Below are positions 27,993 to 36,982 of a stretch of 39,766 nt of DNA, one piece after another. The stretch covers positions 1 to 39,766 of the IMG/VR virus record IMGVR_UViG_3300043446_001923; one strand, written 5' to 3'. Each line of letters starts with the position of its first letter. Within the stretch, counting starts at the first letter, position 1. Origin of the DNA: a virus. The position numbers were made by a program, and so were the translations under genes. The notes under the pieces are model-generated. The model did not search any database, had not been told where the DNA came from, and worked only from the letters and a program-made list of their open reading frames with translations.

Positions 27993-28460
27993 TTACTCTG
28001 ATCCACTTACCGTTGGTGGATACATCATCCCAGCCGCTAATATCAGCAGGGCGTCACTGGTAGCAAGCGTGACATTAACGTGCGGGAAACGACGTTCTGC
28101 CTCGCTCTTGAGCTTCCGCTTCCACTCAGCCTTGGGCTGGCCTTTTGCTCTTGAGCCAAGCCCAAGCGCCTTCTGCCATGCCTGAGGCTTAATGCGGATC
28201 ACGGTGTAGCCTAGCGCCATCAACGCGCCCTCCAAGAACCCGAAGTTGTGGAACAGAACAGCCACCGTGCTGCCGGGGATGTTGGCTCCGGTGAACTTCG
28301 GCACGTCCTCGATGAAGGCCACGTTGACTTCATGGTGCAGAGTTTTCAACCGGGTCACTATTTCACCCGGAGTCTTTGGCAACGCAAAGGCCCCTGACTC
28401 AGAGCCCATGCGCCATGCCAATCCTCCAGACGCACCCGGATCAATAGCGATTGCGTTCAT
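27993..28460 (-). CDS. RuvC-like Holliday junction resolvase
   Basis: 155 residues from ATG 28460; the in-frame extension to 28502 adds a non-homologous leader. IAIDPGASGG (Asp7), VAFIEDVP (Glu51), a GxxxGxLxxxG-like FGFLEGALMALGYTVIRIKP and SDALLILAAG (Asp136) give the three acidic catalytic residues of the RuvC/RNase H fold in order. A basic stretch (GSRAKGQPKAEWKRKLK) could contact DNA. The enzyme would resolve branched phage DNA before packaging. It follows the SSB gene. The stop at 27993 is followed by the RNA element of copy 3. Confidence 0.87.
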   Translation of the reverse strand: MNAIAIDPGASGGLAWRMGSESGAFALPKTPGEIVTRLKTLHHEVNVAFIEDVPKFTGANIPGSTVAVLFHNFGFLEGALMALGYTVIRIKPQAWQKALGLGSRAKGQPKAEWKRKLKSEAERRFPHVNVTLATSDALLILAAGMMYPPTVSGSE

Positions 28461-28510
28461 GGAGTGCCCAGTACAGAAAACAAGCGACAAGGATTGCCTC
28501 AACGAGGAAA

Positions 28511-29173
28511 TCAGAATCCAATGTCATCTCCGTCTAGATCAAGGTCGAGCGGCTTGGACTCCGGCTTTGGCTCAGCGGGCTTCTTTGGCTCGTTGAACAC
28601 CTTTGCAAGCCCTGCACGTTCTGCGCTGATAAACAAGCTGGCAACGCACGCCTGCATGTGCGCCTCGCTCATCTGTTCCACCTGACCGGACACCCAGCCA
28701 GCGGCCTTGCAGCACTCAACGTACAACTTGGCGTTGGCAAAGATCACCTTCTTGGCGTCGTCCACGCTGGACACCGTCGTGATCGCTGCCGGAGCGGTAT
28801 TCCCGTTCGGGAACTTCTCTTTGACCACAAACTCATCTGCTTGATCGAGGATCGCGGCTTTCTCCGTCACCTTCAGTTCGTTGGAAGAGCTGTGCTTGGA
28901 GAACTGCACAGACAAACCATCAAGCCCCTTCTTGCCAGCTTGAGACTTGATGGTGATGGTCTGGCCTTGCAGAGACTTCATCTCGTCTTGAATCCAGAAC
29001 GAAGCGCGAACTTCGCCGGTTCCGTCTTGAAGCACGCAGCTTTGCACGCGCCACGGGCCGTACTTGCCTTCTCCGGTCTTCGGCGGGAAAACCGCCTTTA
29101 CGTTGACTGTCATCTGACCGATGACTGTTCCGTCTGCAAGGTTTTGCAGATCTTTGATCTGAGCAACTTTCAT
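28511..29173 (-). CDS. ssb: Single-stranded DNA-binding protein
   Basis: 220 residues. An OB-fold-like N-terminal half (TVIGQMTVNVKAVFPPKTG, RVQSCVLQDGTGEVRASFWI, QGQTITIKSQAG) resembles RPA/OB nucleic-acid-binding domains. The C-terminal part is a helical linker, a Lys/Pro/Glu stretch and the acidic tail PLDLDLDGDDIGF. An acidic tip ending in a phenylalanine is the protein-docking tail of bacterial and phage SSBs. It protects single strands during replication and recombination and could recruit the nuclease and resolvase. It is larger than a bacterial SSB (about 170). Confidence 0.78.
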   Translation of the reverse strand: MKVAQIKDLQNLADGTVIGQMTVNVKAVFPPKTGEGKYGPWRVQSCVLQDGTGEVRASFWIQDEMKSLQGQTITIKSQAGKKGLDGLSVQFSKHSSSNELKVTEKAAILDQADEFVVKEKFPNGNTAPAAITTVSSVDDAKKVIFANAKLYVECCKAAGWVSGQVEQMSEAHMQACVASLFISAERAGLAKVFNEPKKPAEPKPESKPLDLDLDGDDIGF

Positions 29174-29260
29174 ATGATGATTGTAGGATTTACGTCATGC
29201 CGTGATCGCACGATCACACCAACACGACGCGAGCCACCTCAGCGGGAAAATTGAGGCGCG
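29174..29260 (-). other. Hairpin-rich leader of the SSB gene
   Basis: On the minus strand a GTGATC/GATCAC hairpin (29202-29217) is preceded by GGTGTGA. This recalls the RNA element at 8661 and 27889 but lacks the GAGAG loop. A CCTCA/TGAGG hairpin lies further upstream. It may regulate SSB expression. The ATG has only weak ribosome-site signals. Confidence 0.3.
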
Positions 29261-29482
29261 TCAATCATCATCGTCATCAAAATCTTCATCATCCTGATCA
29301 GACGACTGTTCACCTAGCCAAGTTTCGGTCTGATACATGCGGGCCAACATGTTCCCGCAGCCGCAGGAGATCTTGTAGGTAACGTCCTGCCCCGGAACGT
29401 GTTTGCTTGTGAAGACTTGAACTGTATCAAAGAACTCAGCCAAACACGCAACTGCTGCTTCAACTCGTTCTTCATCAGTCAT
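29261..29482 (-). CDS. Small protein with a poly-acidic tail
   Basis: 73 residues. A helical start (ERVEAAVACLAEFFDTVQVF) is followed by KHVPGQDVTYKISCGCGNML, with a CGCG pair, and the last 12 residues are almost all Asp/Glu (DQDDEDFDDDDD). The acidic tail could mimic DNA or bind SSB-like partners. Its start overlaps the preceding gene (ATGA). No family is recognised. Confidence 0.6.
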   Translation of the reverse strand: MTDEERVEAAVACLAEFFDTVQVFTSKHVPGQDVTYKISCGCGNMLARMYQTETWLGEQSSDQDDEDFDDDDD

Positions 29483-29739
29483 TTGCCCATGTAGAAGTGA
29501 ATGACACTACGGATTTGGTTTTGATCGGTCAGAATCCGAAACTTCTTCATCGGAACCTTTTTACTCAAAAGATGTCGAGACACCGCCCTCTCCGGTAAGC
29601 CACTGCGCTTAATCAGCGTGCTCAGTGGCACCCATCCGGCAGGTGGGGGCTGCGGGGCCAGCTCTGCCATAAGCATCGAGACTGCCTTGTCTAGACTGGA
29701 AGCCTGAACTTTCCCTGTTGTGTTTCTTTTGCTAGCCAT
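29479..29739 (-). CDS. Small winged-helix-like DNA-binding protein
   Basis: 86 residues, basic. WVPLSTLIKRSGLPERAVSRHLLSKK (about 41-66) has the spacing of a helix-turn-helix in a small winged helix, with KFRILTDQNQIRSVIHFYM as the possible wing. It overlaps the metallophosphoesterase gene by 49 bases, in another frame. A transcription-control role is possible. The family is not recognised. Confidence 0.6.
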   Translation of the reverse strand: MASKRNTTGKVQASSLDKAVSMLMAELAPQPPPAGWVPLSTLIKRSGLPERAVSRHLLSKKVPMKKFRILTDQNQIRSVIHFYMGK

Positions 29740-30428
29740 ATCACGGTTTCATTGTCGCAGTACTCGCCCCAAACAAAGCCACGGCTCCAACTCGTTGTGG
29801 CTCTTCGGTTTGCAGCATACTCAGCCTTGCTCGGATCACCCAGCCAACCAACGCAGTAGCCAGTTGGATGCTGCCTGTTGCGGCCCTCAGCTTGACTCAC
29901 ACGATGAATGTGCGCGATGACAACTTTGTTCGCAGATCCTCCACAGACCGCCTCAGCATGATCTCGTAAAGCCTGCTCGTTAGCCATGTAGCCGTGCCCA
30001 AACAAAGCATCTCCAATCTGCCTCCAGCCGTGCTGGAAGTTGTAGTTGACAATCTCGCAGGACACCCGCTGTGCGATCTGATCGTATATCCTTGCAGCAA
30101 GACAGGCCACAATCGCTCGTGGATGCTGCATGAGTCGGATCAGACGATCCTCATGGTTGCCAAAAAAGTACAGCGTTGGCTCAAGTTGCGATAAAAAATG
30201 CAGGCCGCTCTCGATGTCTGCTGTGGGGTCGGTAGACTCGTCTTTTGAGCCAATCGCTCCGGTCCTGAAGCACGCTAGGTCAATGGCATCACCAAGGTGC
30301 AGAGTGTGCTGTGGCTTCCAGCGTTCCTTGAACGCCAGCACCTCCTTGAGCAACGCCTTGTCGGCGTAATGCCCATGCGAGCAGCCGACAGCCATAAATC
30401 GCCGCCAGCGCCGTGTGATGTTCGCCAT
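29691..30428 (-). CDS. Calcineurin-like metallophosphoesterase
   Basis: 245 residues. LHLGDAIDL (Gly46-Asp47), FFGNHEDRL (Asn91-His92), ALFGHGYMA and VVIAHIHRV give metal-binding motifs II-V of the calcineurin-like fold. Motif I is unusual: the family has D-x-H, while here VGCSHGHY puts Cys16 where the first Asp is expected, keeping His18. If this is real the enzyme may bind metal differently or work with one metal. Phage members act as nucleases or phosphodiesterases on nucleotides. It sits at the start of the early module, behind the internal virion genes. Confidence 0.82.
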   Translation of the reverse strand: MANITRRWRRFMAVGCSHGHYADKALLKEVLAFKERWKPQHTLHLGDAIDLACFRTGAIGSKDESTDPTADIESGLHFLSQLEPTLYFFGNHEDRLIRLMQHPRAIVACLAARIYDQIAQRVSCEIVNYNFQHGWRQIGDALFGHGYMANEQALRDHAEAVCGGSANKVVIAHIHRVSQAEGRNRQHPTGYCVGWLGDPSKAEYAANRRATTSWSRGFVWGEYCDNETVIWLAKETQQGKFRLPV

Positions 30429-30432
30429 GCGG

Positions 30433-30576
30433 CTACTTCTTGCGTTTGGCTGCCTGAGCCTTGCGCTGGACGCTGTACGCGATTGCCAGAGCCTGAGCCT
30501 TGGGTTTCCCGGCCTTTAGCTCCGCTTTAAGATTGGAAGTGAACGCCTTGTCTGTTGCTGACTTTTTAAGGGGCAT
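30433..30576 (-). CDS. Tiny basic phage protein
   Basis: 47 residues from ATG 30576. It is Lys/Ala/Arg-rich: PLKKSATDKAFTSNLKAELK then GKPKAQALAIAYSVQRKAQ. The PLKKGxSxKxxSxNIKxxxxxGKPxxQAxAIAxxxxR pattern recurs in very short phage proteins next to virion genes. It overlaps the end of the 867-aa gene by 11 bases. It may be packaged with or bind DNA; function is unknown. Confidence 0.7.
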   Translation of the reverse strand: MPLKKSATDKAFTSNLKAELKAGKPKAQALAIAYSVQRKAQAAKRKK

Positions 30577-33169
30577 AGCTTTGATCCTTGATGTCTTTTT
30601 TGGCACGCTTGTATGCGTCCAGATTGGCTCTCTTGCGGGCTGCATCTACGCTGTCGTAGATTCCCATGACCTGACCTGTGGGGCCTAGCAAACGGGCTTT
30701 CTGGCCGTCCTTCGAGATGATTCTGTAGCCAGCCAGACTGTCGTCGAGAACGTAGCCTTGGCCGATCATCTCCTTGCGAAGAGCCTTGTCGTTGAAGGCA
30801 AGCTGCACGTTCCGCTCTTCGAGTTGTTTGAGCGCAAACTCGTTGCCTGTGACCTGCCACGCTTGGTTGATCCGCTTTGCCAATGCGCCCGCCTCTGGAG
30901 CTTCTATGTTGAGTCGAGACAGCTTGATGAGTCCGTCACGCACCGGACCAGACTCGAATATGTGCGCTGCGGTGTAGATGCTCGCAGAAGCAATCGTTGC
31001 TGCTTCTGGGCCGAGCGCCGAGTAAAGCCCTCCTCCTATGAAGGGAAGGAAAATCTTATTCCCAGTCAACGGATTTGCCCCAATCTTGCTAGAAGGCTTT
31101 GTGAGCTGAATGTGCTTCAAATATCCGTCAACAGCGTCGTAATCTTTCCCTTTGAAGATGGCCTTAATCTTTGGCTCCATAGCCTTCATGTTCTTAAAGA
31201 ACAGATCTGTAGAAATGTCTGCTGTCTCCGAAGAGAACGATTTTTCCACAGCGTGCTGAAGCAGTCTTGTCTTGGCGATAGCCTTGCCTTGGTCGTTGAG
31301 GTTCTTGACCAAAATATCAAATGTTCCCTTGTCAGAGTGGAGCAGAGCATTATCGATCACAGACGGGTTGATCTCGCCAAGGTTCAAAGACTTCTTGAAT
31401 GAGGAAACTTTCCTTTCCTTTGCCATCTCAGCAAGGTCTGCGTTGGCAGCAACCCACTTCTTGTAAGCGTCCTTGCCGCCCTCTTCCAAGATGAAGCTGC
31501 CGATGTCTTTCTTGATATAAGAGTACAGTAATTGCTTGGTTTTATCGGCTGCGTCTTTGATGACCCCAAGAGCAGGATCAGCCAGCAACGTGCCAACTTG
31601 CTTGAGTTGCTCGTCTACCTGACTTGCAAGTTTCCCTTCAACAAGGAACACGCCAGCGTCTCCGGCTGATTCTGTGAAAAGAATTTTCCCGCCTATGCCT
31701 TGAAATGGCTTCCCTTCTGGCGTGAGAACTTTTGCCAGAGATTGCGGCAGAGCCCCAGCAAACTCAACATTGTATGGCACCGCAGGCGTTCCCACCAAAA
31801 CAGGCCTCTCAACAAGTCCGTTGCGGATTGCTCTTAACTTGTCAATCAACGGTGCATTTGTAATGTCGTTCCTCTTGCTAAGCTCGGTTATTTTACCGTC
31901 AATAAAATCAAGAGTATTTTTAACTGGAACAGCTTTGCCACTCTTGTCTAGAGACTCAAAGATTGGCTCAAGCTGTTTTTTCTTTAATGAAAGCCTTGAT
32001 TCCCGCTCTGCTAACAATGACGAAGACAGTGGTTCAGCGTAGTCAGTTCCGTGTACATACCCAAATTCCCTCAACAAGTCGGCCATCGCTTCTTTGTTTT
32101 GCTTGACCTGTCTTTGAGCCTTTCCTCCCGTTGCAGCTTCCAAGACGTTATAAAGCATCTGCTGAATACGTCCCTGTGGTCGGAACACGTCTGTGGCCTT
32201 GACATCCCGACCAGCAGCCTTAGCCGCTTCTACAGCAGCATACGTCTCTTCCGAGGTCATGCCGGGAACACGATTCAAGATAGGCTTCTCCGCCACACGC
32301 AATCTTGATGCGGCAGATGCGCCAACAGATCCACCAAGCCCACCAACAAAGCGAGCCACAGCCTGACCGCCATCTTCAGCGCCAAACGACTGTGCAACCT
32401 GTCCAGCGCCTTCTGCGCCAAGCACAGCGCCCACTCCAGCAGCAAGCTGTTCGGTTGGGTTCTCAGACAAGAACTGGCCGATTCGTTTGACAAACGGACT
32501 TGAGCCGGGGTTTTCCAAAAGCATCATCCCGGAACGAATCGCAGAACTGGTGTCAGCGGTAACGGTCGCAATGTCTTGAACGATCTTTCCGGCTTCTGTT
32601 TTAGGACGAGACACGCCCAGCGCGTCAAAGATCCGCTCAAAGCCTTCAGATGGTGTGGCAAAGTTGGTTCCAAACAGCGCATTGACCCCGATTGTTACAG
32701 GATCAAGAACCATCTTTGTAAGTCCAACTGTTTGTGCCCCAACAACAGCCATGGGAGGCCCTCCCAGCATCAATCCAACGGCAGCTCCTGCTGCATACGG
32801 TCCAGCTCCACGAATGACGCCAGCGGTTCCCTCTTTCATGCCAGCCACAAGGGCTTCTTGGCTTAGCTGCTGTTCAACCGCCTGAGCCCTTTGCTGGGCT
32901 TCCTGAGGAGAAGACGGTAGTCTGAAGCCGCCCTGAAATGCAGCGGGTTCAGCCGCCGCTGGCTGCTGTTGCTGGGCTTGTTTCCCAGACAACTCAGCCA
33001 TGATCGAGTCAAGAAACACCAAGGCTTCAGCGTCTCCCATAGCCTTCTGAACGGAAGCAGAGGGAGCCTCCTCTGGCCGGGCCGGAGCTGCCTGCGGCTG
33101 CTGCTGGCTTTGCTGAAGCTCCGCTAATAGCCTGTCAATCTGCGCTGAAGTTTCTTGGTCGCTTGGCAT
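30566..33169 (-). CDS. Large internal virion / DNA-ejection-like protein
   Basis: 867 residues, the largest protein. The start is Gln-rich (LLAELQQSQQQPQAAPARP). Residues about 115-160 are hydrophobic and Gly/Ala-rich (AAGAAVGLMLGGPPMAVVGA) and could insert in a membrane. The middle is long helices (VRNGL, FIDGKITELSKRND) and the end is helical and basic (AYKRAKKDIKDQSYAP). This shape, its size and the place after the tail genes match the large ejection proteins of T7- and P22-like phages, which form a channel across the cell envelope. No lytic enzyme motif was found within it. Confidence 0.7.
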   Translation of the reverse strand: MPSDQETSAQIDRLLAELQQSQQQPQAAPARPEEAPSASVQKAMGDAEALVFLDSIMAELSGKQAQQQQPAAAEPAAFQGGFRLPSSPQEAQQRAQAVEQQLSQEALVAGMKEGTAGVIRGAGPYAAGAAVGLMLGGPPMAVVGAQTVGLTKMVLDPVTIGVNALFGTNFATPSEGFERIFDALGVSRPKTEAGKIVQDIATVTADTSSAIRSGMMLLENPGSSPFVKRIGQFLSENPTEQLAAGVGAVLGAEGAGQVAQSFGAEDGGQAVARFVGGLGGSVGASAASRLRVAEKPILNRVPGMTSEETYAAVEAAKAAGRDVKATDVFRPQGRIQQMLYNVLEAATGGKAQRQVKQNKEAMADLLREFGYVHGTDYAEPLSSSLLAERESRLSLKKKQLEPIFESLDKSGKAVPVKNTLDFIDGKITELSKRNDITNAPLIDKLRAIRNGLVERPVLVGTPAVPYNVEFAGALPQSLAKVLTPEGKPFQGIGGKILFTESAGDAGVFLVEGKLASQVDEQLKQVGTLLADPALGVIKDAADKTKQLLYSYIKKDIGSFILEEGGKDAYKKWVAANADLAEMAKERKVSSFKKSLNLGEINPSVIDNALLHSDKGTFDILVKNLNDQGKAIAKTRLLQHAVEKSFSSETADISTDLFFKNMKAMEPKIKAIFKGKDYDAVDGYLKHIQLTKPSSKIGANPLTGNKIFLPFIGGGLYSALGPEAATIASASIYTAAHIFESGPVRDGLIKLSRLNIEAPEAGALAKRINQAWQVTGNEFALKQLEERNVQLAFNDKALRKEMIGQGYVLDDSLAGYRIISKDGQKARLLGPTGQVMGIYDSVDAARKRANLDAYKRAKKDIKDQSYAP

Positions 33170-33171
33170 AA

Positions 33172-34299
33172 TTACCTCATGTCCTCGCCTTTAATCTGCA
33201 CTCCAAACATTGAGTTCTCAATCTTTCCCAAAGCATTCTGAGCCCTCTTCCTGACTTCTGGAGAATAATTTGAATTGCCTATTATCTCCTTGATCGTCTC
33301 GACCCGTGGATCTTGATCCAACTTTTTCAGGCGTTGCGTAGCCGCAAACTCATCCGCCTTCTTTGCATCCTTGGCGTCCTCTTCTAAAAAGAACTTCGGT
33401 CTGTAGACGCCAAGCTTTTTCTCGGCAAATTCAGGGTTAGTCGGCAGAACCACACGTTGCATAGCTGTGTCTGAATACGACTTAGCCAAGTCATCGTAAA
33501 TAATCTTGACCTTCGCAATGTACGCCTGAGGATTGGCGGCAAGCTTATCTATGACTGCCTTGTATGCAGGGTCATTGGCATTTCTTTGATTTAGGAACTC
33601 TTCTTTTGCCCACGGGTTAAGTGGACTCAAGTTCCTTGCACGAGCCCATTCCCTGAATTCCTGAAGCTCTGGAGCCCTGCGGCTAAACTCGTTGTCCTGT
33701 TCTGCGTCAGATGTTCCCTTGGCGCTGTTCACCAAGGTCGTAAGAAACGTGCGAGCAAGAGACGTTGCAAACTGTGGATCTGTCCTTGATTTCTCATCTA
33801 CGCTCTTGATTGAGTTGTAGAGCATGTTAAGCGAGTCCCTTTTTTTCTTAAAGTCATCGCTGTTTACAAACTCTTTTACCACATTGAAGTCTTCTGTGTT
33901 TATAAACGGCTTCAATGACTTTTCAGCCATCTTGTCCAAAGGCTCCATCCGAGTCTTGATTATGTAGTCGGCGGAATGCCTGTCCCCGGCACGCATTGCT
34001 GCATCCGCTGCGCGAAGCACCTGATTCCTCCTCAAGTTCAGGTCGTCAGCGATTCTCTGCTGATTGAACTCGTAGTTGTCCAACCCAAACATGGCCCGCT
34101 CTGGAGCCAACTGCCGCTGCGGAGCCTGCTGTGCCGCTTGAGCCCGCTGTTGCTCTAGAGCCTGCTGAACCAGCATAGCCTCCTGCTGCTGAACAGCCTG
34201 CTGTTGCGCCGCCGCATTTCTGGCGTTCACAAAGTCCGTCAGCGCACCATACGGATCGTTGTAGTACCTCGAAGACGAAATATCAGGCTGATTTGGCAT
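33172..34299 (-). CDS. Internal virion-like protein
   Basis: 375 residues. A Gln/Ala-rich N-terminal third (NAAAQQQAVQQQEAMLVQQA, QRAQAAQQAPQRQLAPERAM) is followed by a helical middle (NQQRIADDLNLRRNQVLRAA) and a C-terminal helical part (LKKLDQDPRVETIKEIIG). The composition matches the neighbouring 613- and 867-aa proteins, and I group them as an ejection set. It begins after the 269-aa gene (17-base gap) and ends two bases from the 867-aa start. Confidence 0.65.
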   Translation of the reverse strand: MPNQPDISSSRYYNDPYGALTDFVNARNAAAQQQAVQQQEAMLVQQALEQQRAQAAQQAPQRQLAPERAMFGLDNYEFNQQRIADDLNLRRNQVLRAADAAMRAGDRHSADYIIKTRMEPLDKMAEKSLKPFINTEDFNVVKEFVNSDDFKKKRDSLNMLYNSIKSVDEKSRTDPQFATSLARTFLTTLVNSAKGTSDAEQDNEFSRRAPELQEFREWARARNLSPLNPWAKEEFLNQRNANDPAYKAVIDKLAANPQAYIAKVKIIYDDLAKSYSDTAMQRVVLPTNPEFAEKKLGVYRPKFFLEEDAKDAKKADEFAATQRLKKLDQDPRVETIKEIIGNSNYSPEVRKRAQNALGKIENSMFGVQIKGEDMR

Positions 34300-34316
34300 A
34301 TCTTTGTTTTTGAAGA

Positions 34317-35126
34317 CTAATAAGGGACAGCCGTTACATCAAGAGGCGGAGGGGCATTGTTTATCTTAAGACTATCAGGAATGGACATGAACCAAAGAGA
34401 AACAGATCCTTTCCCGCCTGAGCTTGATCCAGACGGAGCGTTCGATGGCAACGCCGGAACAGGGACGTAGCCTCCATCTGATGTTCCGTAATCGATTGGA
34501 ACAGCTCCGCCTCCACCTCCTCCGCCACTTGTAATTCCCTTAAGAAGCTCCTGCTGTGCCATCTGCTGTGCGTTGTAGAACGCTTTTGTGGCCTGTTGAT
34601 TCTTGAATTGGGCTCCTTGCATTGCCGCTCCAATGATCTGGTTGGAGTATTGCGCTGCCCCCATCTGACCATACTGGTCAACATAAGAGTTGAAGTTCTT
34701 GAGCTGATCCTGCCGCTGTTGATCATCTAGACCAAGCATGTTTTGCGCTAAGTAAGGATCGCTCAGCATGGCCTTGGTGATGTTGTTCTGGCTTTTGGCT
34801 GTGTTGTAGTTTCTCAACATGCCAATAGCCTGATCCCCAAAATCACCGCCACCTCCGCCACCTCCACCACCACCTCCTCCTGCCGACTTCATCATCCCAG
34901 TCCCACCACCAGCACCACCACCATCAAGACCGGACGATGCTCCGTAAGCCTGCAATCCTGTTGATAGGATTTTCCCATACATCCTAGCGTTTTCTCCAGC
35001 GGTAGCATATCTTGCCTCTCCAGCAGCTTTTGCCACAGCATCACTGATAGACAGCCATGGAGTCGCAGCCGCTGCTGGATTCATTGGGAACTGACTTCCC
35101 CCAAATGGTGTAACTGGTCTTGCCAT
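34317..35126 (-). CDS. Gly-rich internal virion-like protein
   Basis: 269 residues. A helical first part (PWLSISDAVAKAAGEARYAT, ARMYGKILSTGLQAYGASSG) is followed by Gly runs (two groups, the first 12 Gly long near 84-95). A Gln-rich part (QAQ..) and a further GGGGGG come later. A KGSVSLWFMSIPDS strand closes the protein. It resembles the Gly/Gln-rich small ejection proteins of short-tailed environmental phages. It lies between the 613-aa and 375-aa genes. The function is inferred from company. Confidence 0.62.
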   Translation of the reverse strand: MARPVTPFGGSQFPMNPAAAATPWLSISDAVAKAAGEARYATAGENARMYGKILSTGLQAYGASSGLDGGGAGGGTGMMKSAGGGGGGGGGGGGDFGDQAIGMLRNYNTAKSQNNITKAMLSDPYLAQNMLGLDDQQRQDQLKNFNSYVDQYGQMGAAQYSNQIIGAAMQGAQFKNQQATKAFYNAQQMAQQELLKGITSGGGGGGGAVPIDYGTSDGGYVPVPALPSNAPSGSSSGGKGSVSLWFMSIPDSLKINNAPPPLDVTAVPY

Positions 35127-35136
35127 AAATTAACAG

Positions 35137-36978
35137 TTAAGCAGTTGCTTGGTTGATTTTAGAATCCATCCATTTTCTTATTGCATTCTTAATCAACGGT
35201 TTATTTTTGATAAACAACGCAAAGCGTTCTCCGTATTTAACATACAATCTAAAAAACCAATTTGGAGCCATAGCAAACATCCATGCTCTAAATAGTTTCC
35301 ATTTTGGATTTTCTTTCCCATACACCTCTCTAGCCACCCAACAAAATAAGGCCGCCGCTCCAAGTCCAACGCCTGTTCCTATCATATCTCTTGTTTGAGA
35401 TCTACGCTGCATTTCAGCGTTATAGGTTGCCATGTTTTGCTGATACTGCTGTGCTGCTTGACCAGACTTTTGCATGTAGTCTGTCATTGCGGTCCCGAAT
35501 CCTGTTTGCGATTCTGGACTGAACAACTGCGGACCCATCTGCTGCTGCCCAGCAATAGCCATGTTTGCTGCCGTGCCTCGTTCGCCTTGCAAAATAGGCT
35601 GGTTTGTGAACATCTGCAACGCCGGGGCTTGAGCCGCCTGCTGCTGACCCAGAGCGCCGGCCGCCATCTGCGCCTGCTGCGCCTGAAGACCGATCTGTCC
35701 AGATTCTCTTGCGAGAGCTGCCTGTTCTCTTTGAAGCGCCTGAGCAAACTCTCGTTGCTGAATGTCTTGCTGCATCCCTTCTCTTGCAAGAGCTTGAGAA
35801 AACTCTTGAGCTTGGGCTGCCTGAGCAAGCTGTTCCCGATTCAATGCCTGAGCGTAAGCCTGCTGTTGAGCCTCTTTCAACATGGATTCCCTGCCCATTG
35901 CTTGAGCGTATGCCTGCTGCTGTATCTGTTGCGCCAGATTCTCTCTTGCAGCTTGCTGTGCGAACAACGCCTGCTGCGCTTCCAAACCGTATTGTGCTAC
36001 ATACTGCTGACGCGCAAACGCCTGTTGAAGAGCAGGAGTATAAGCCTGCTGCACCATGCCTTGAAGAGCGCCTGCTGTAGCCAATCTTTGCTGCATCCTC
36101 TGGTTGGCGTACTGCTCACGTCCCAAGATCTCAGCGGCAATAGACTGACCACCAAGCGCCATTCCACGAGCGGCATACGCAGATCTAGCTGCCTGTTGCG
36201 AAATCCTCTCTTCCTCTGGAGTCAACTTGCGACCGGCTGACAACTCTTCAATCGCTCTTGCTCCAGCAAGCTCTGTGGCTTGCCTTACTCCGGGCATTGA
36301 CTCAATGTACTGTTGAACAAGCCTTTGGTCGATGTTCTCAAGTCCGCTCTTCAATGAAGGCCCAGCTACATCGCGCAAGTACCCAACCTCGGCAGGACCA
36401 GAAACACCCTGAAGTTGTGTTCCAAAAGAATACGCTCCAATGTCTTTAAGGTTCTGTCCGAGACGATACGCTTGAATTTGCCCCAAAAACTGTCCACCAG
36501 AAGGCTTTGATATTTCAGAGAGATAACTGGGCATCTCCTTGCGTTGAGTGGCCGCCAACGCAGATTGACGAGCCAAATCGCCCATCGTTGCCACAGCTTC
36601 CTTGTAGCCGGGGGTGACCCCAGCAAGAGTCTCTTGGAAAGTAGGTAAAAACCCCTTTAATCTCGCAAGCTCGTTTTGCTTGTTAAGCTCTTGATATTTT
36701 GCCTCAAGCCCAGCTATTTGCGGGTAATACTTGCCAGCAGCGGTTAATTGTTGCTGTGCAAGATAATCAGCAATTTGCGATTGAAGTTCAGCGTATTGTG
36801 GCTGCGTTTTCTTCTCAGCCTCAAACAGCGGTTGTGACAAATCAATTTGCGCCTGAAGAACGTCACGCATTGTTTCAGCGTACGTTGGCGTCTTAACAGG
36901 AGCAGGGGCAGGAGGCTTAGGCGGGTCCCTAAGCTCATTGATGTGAAACGTATCTCCAATCCAGCTAAATAACCCCAT
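35137..36978 (-). CDS. Gln/Ala-rich ejection-type protein with C-terminal CWVAREVYG domain
   Basis: 613 residues. The N-terminal 45 residues are Pro-rich (DPPKPPAPAPVKTP). Long helices follow to about 290. Residues about 330-430 have an 18-residue repeat (QQxxYAQALxRExxxxxA) in at least four copies, giving a helical Gln-rich rod. The C-terminal 80 residues (ALFCWVAREVYGKENPKWKL, MFAMAPNWFFRLYVKYGERF, IRKWMD) form a phage domain I know from many marine phage tail or fibre proteins. It is often at the C-terminus and of unknown role. It begins 4 bases from the fibre gene. An ejection or tail hub role is inferred. Confidence 0.72.
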   Translation of the reverse strand: MGLFSWIGDTFHINELRDPPKPPAPAPVKTPTYAETMRDVLQAQIDLSQPLFEAEKKTQPQYAELQSQIADYLAQQQLTAAGKYYPQIAGLEAKYQELNKQNELARLKGFLPTFQETLAGVTPGYKEAVATMGDLARQSALAATQRKEMPSYLSEISKPSGGQFLGQIQAYRLGQNLKDIGAYSFGTQLQGVSGPAEVGYLRDVAGPSLKSGLENIDQRLVQQYIESMPGVRQATELAGARAIEELSAGRKLTPEEERISQQAARSAYAARGMALGGQSIAAEILGREQYANQRMQQRLATAGALQGMVQQAYTPALQQAFARQQYVAQYGLEAQQALFAQQAARENLAQQIQQQAYAQAMGRESMLKEAQQQAYAQALNREQLAQAAQAQEFSQALAREGMQQDIQQREFAQALQREQAALARESGQIGLQAQQAQMAAGALGQQQAAQAPALQMFTNQPILQGERGTAANMAIAGQQQMGPQLFSPESQTGFGTAMTDYMQKSGQAAQQYQQNMATYNAEMQRRSQTRDMIGTGVGLGAAALFCWVAREVYGKENPKWKLFRAWMFAMAPNWFFRLYVKYGERFALFIKNKPLIKNAIRKWMDSKINQATA

Positions 36979-36982
36979 AGTA

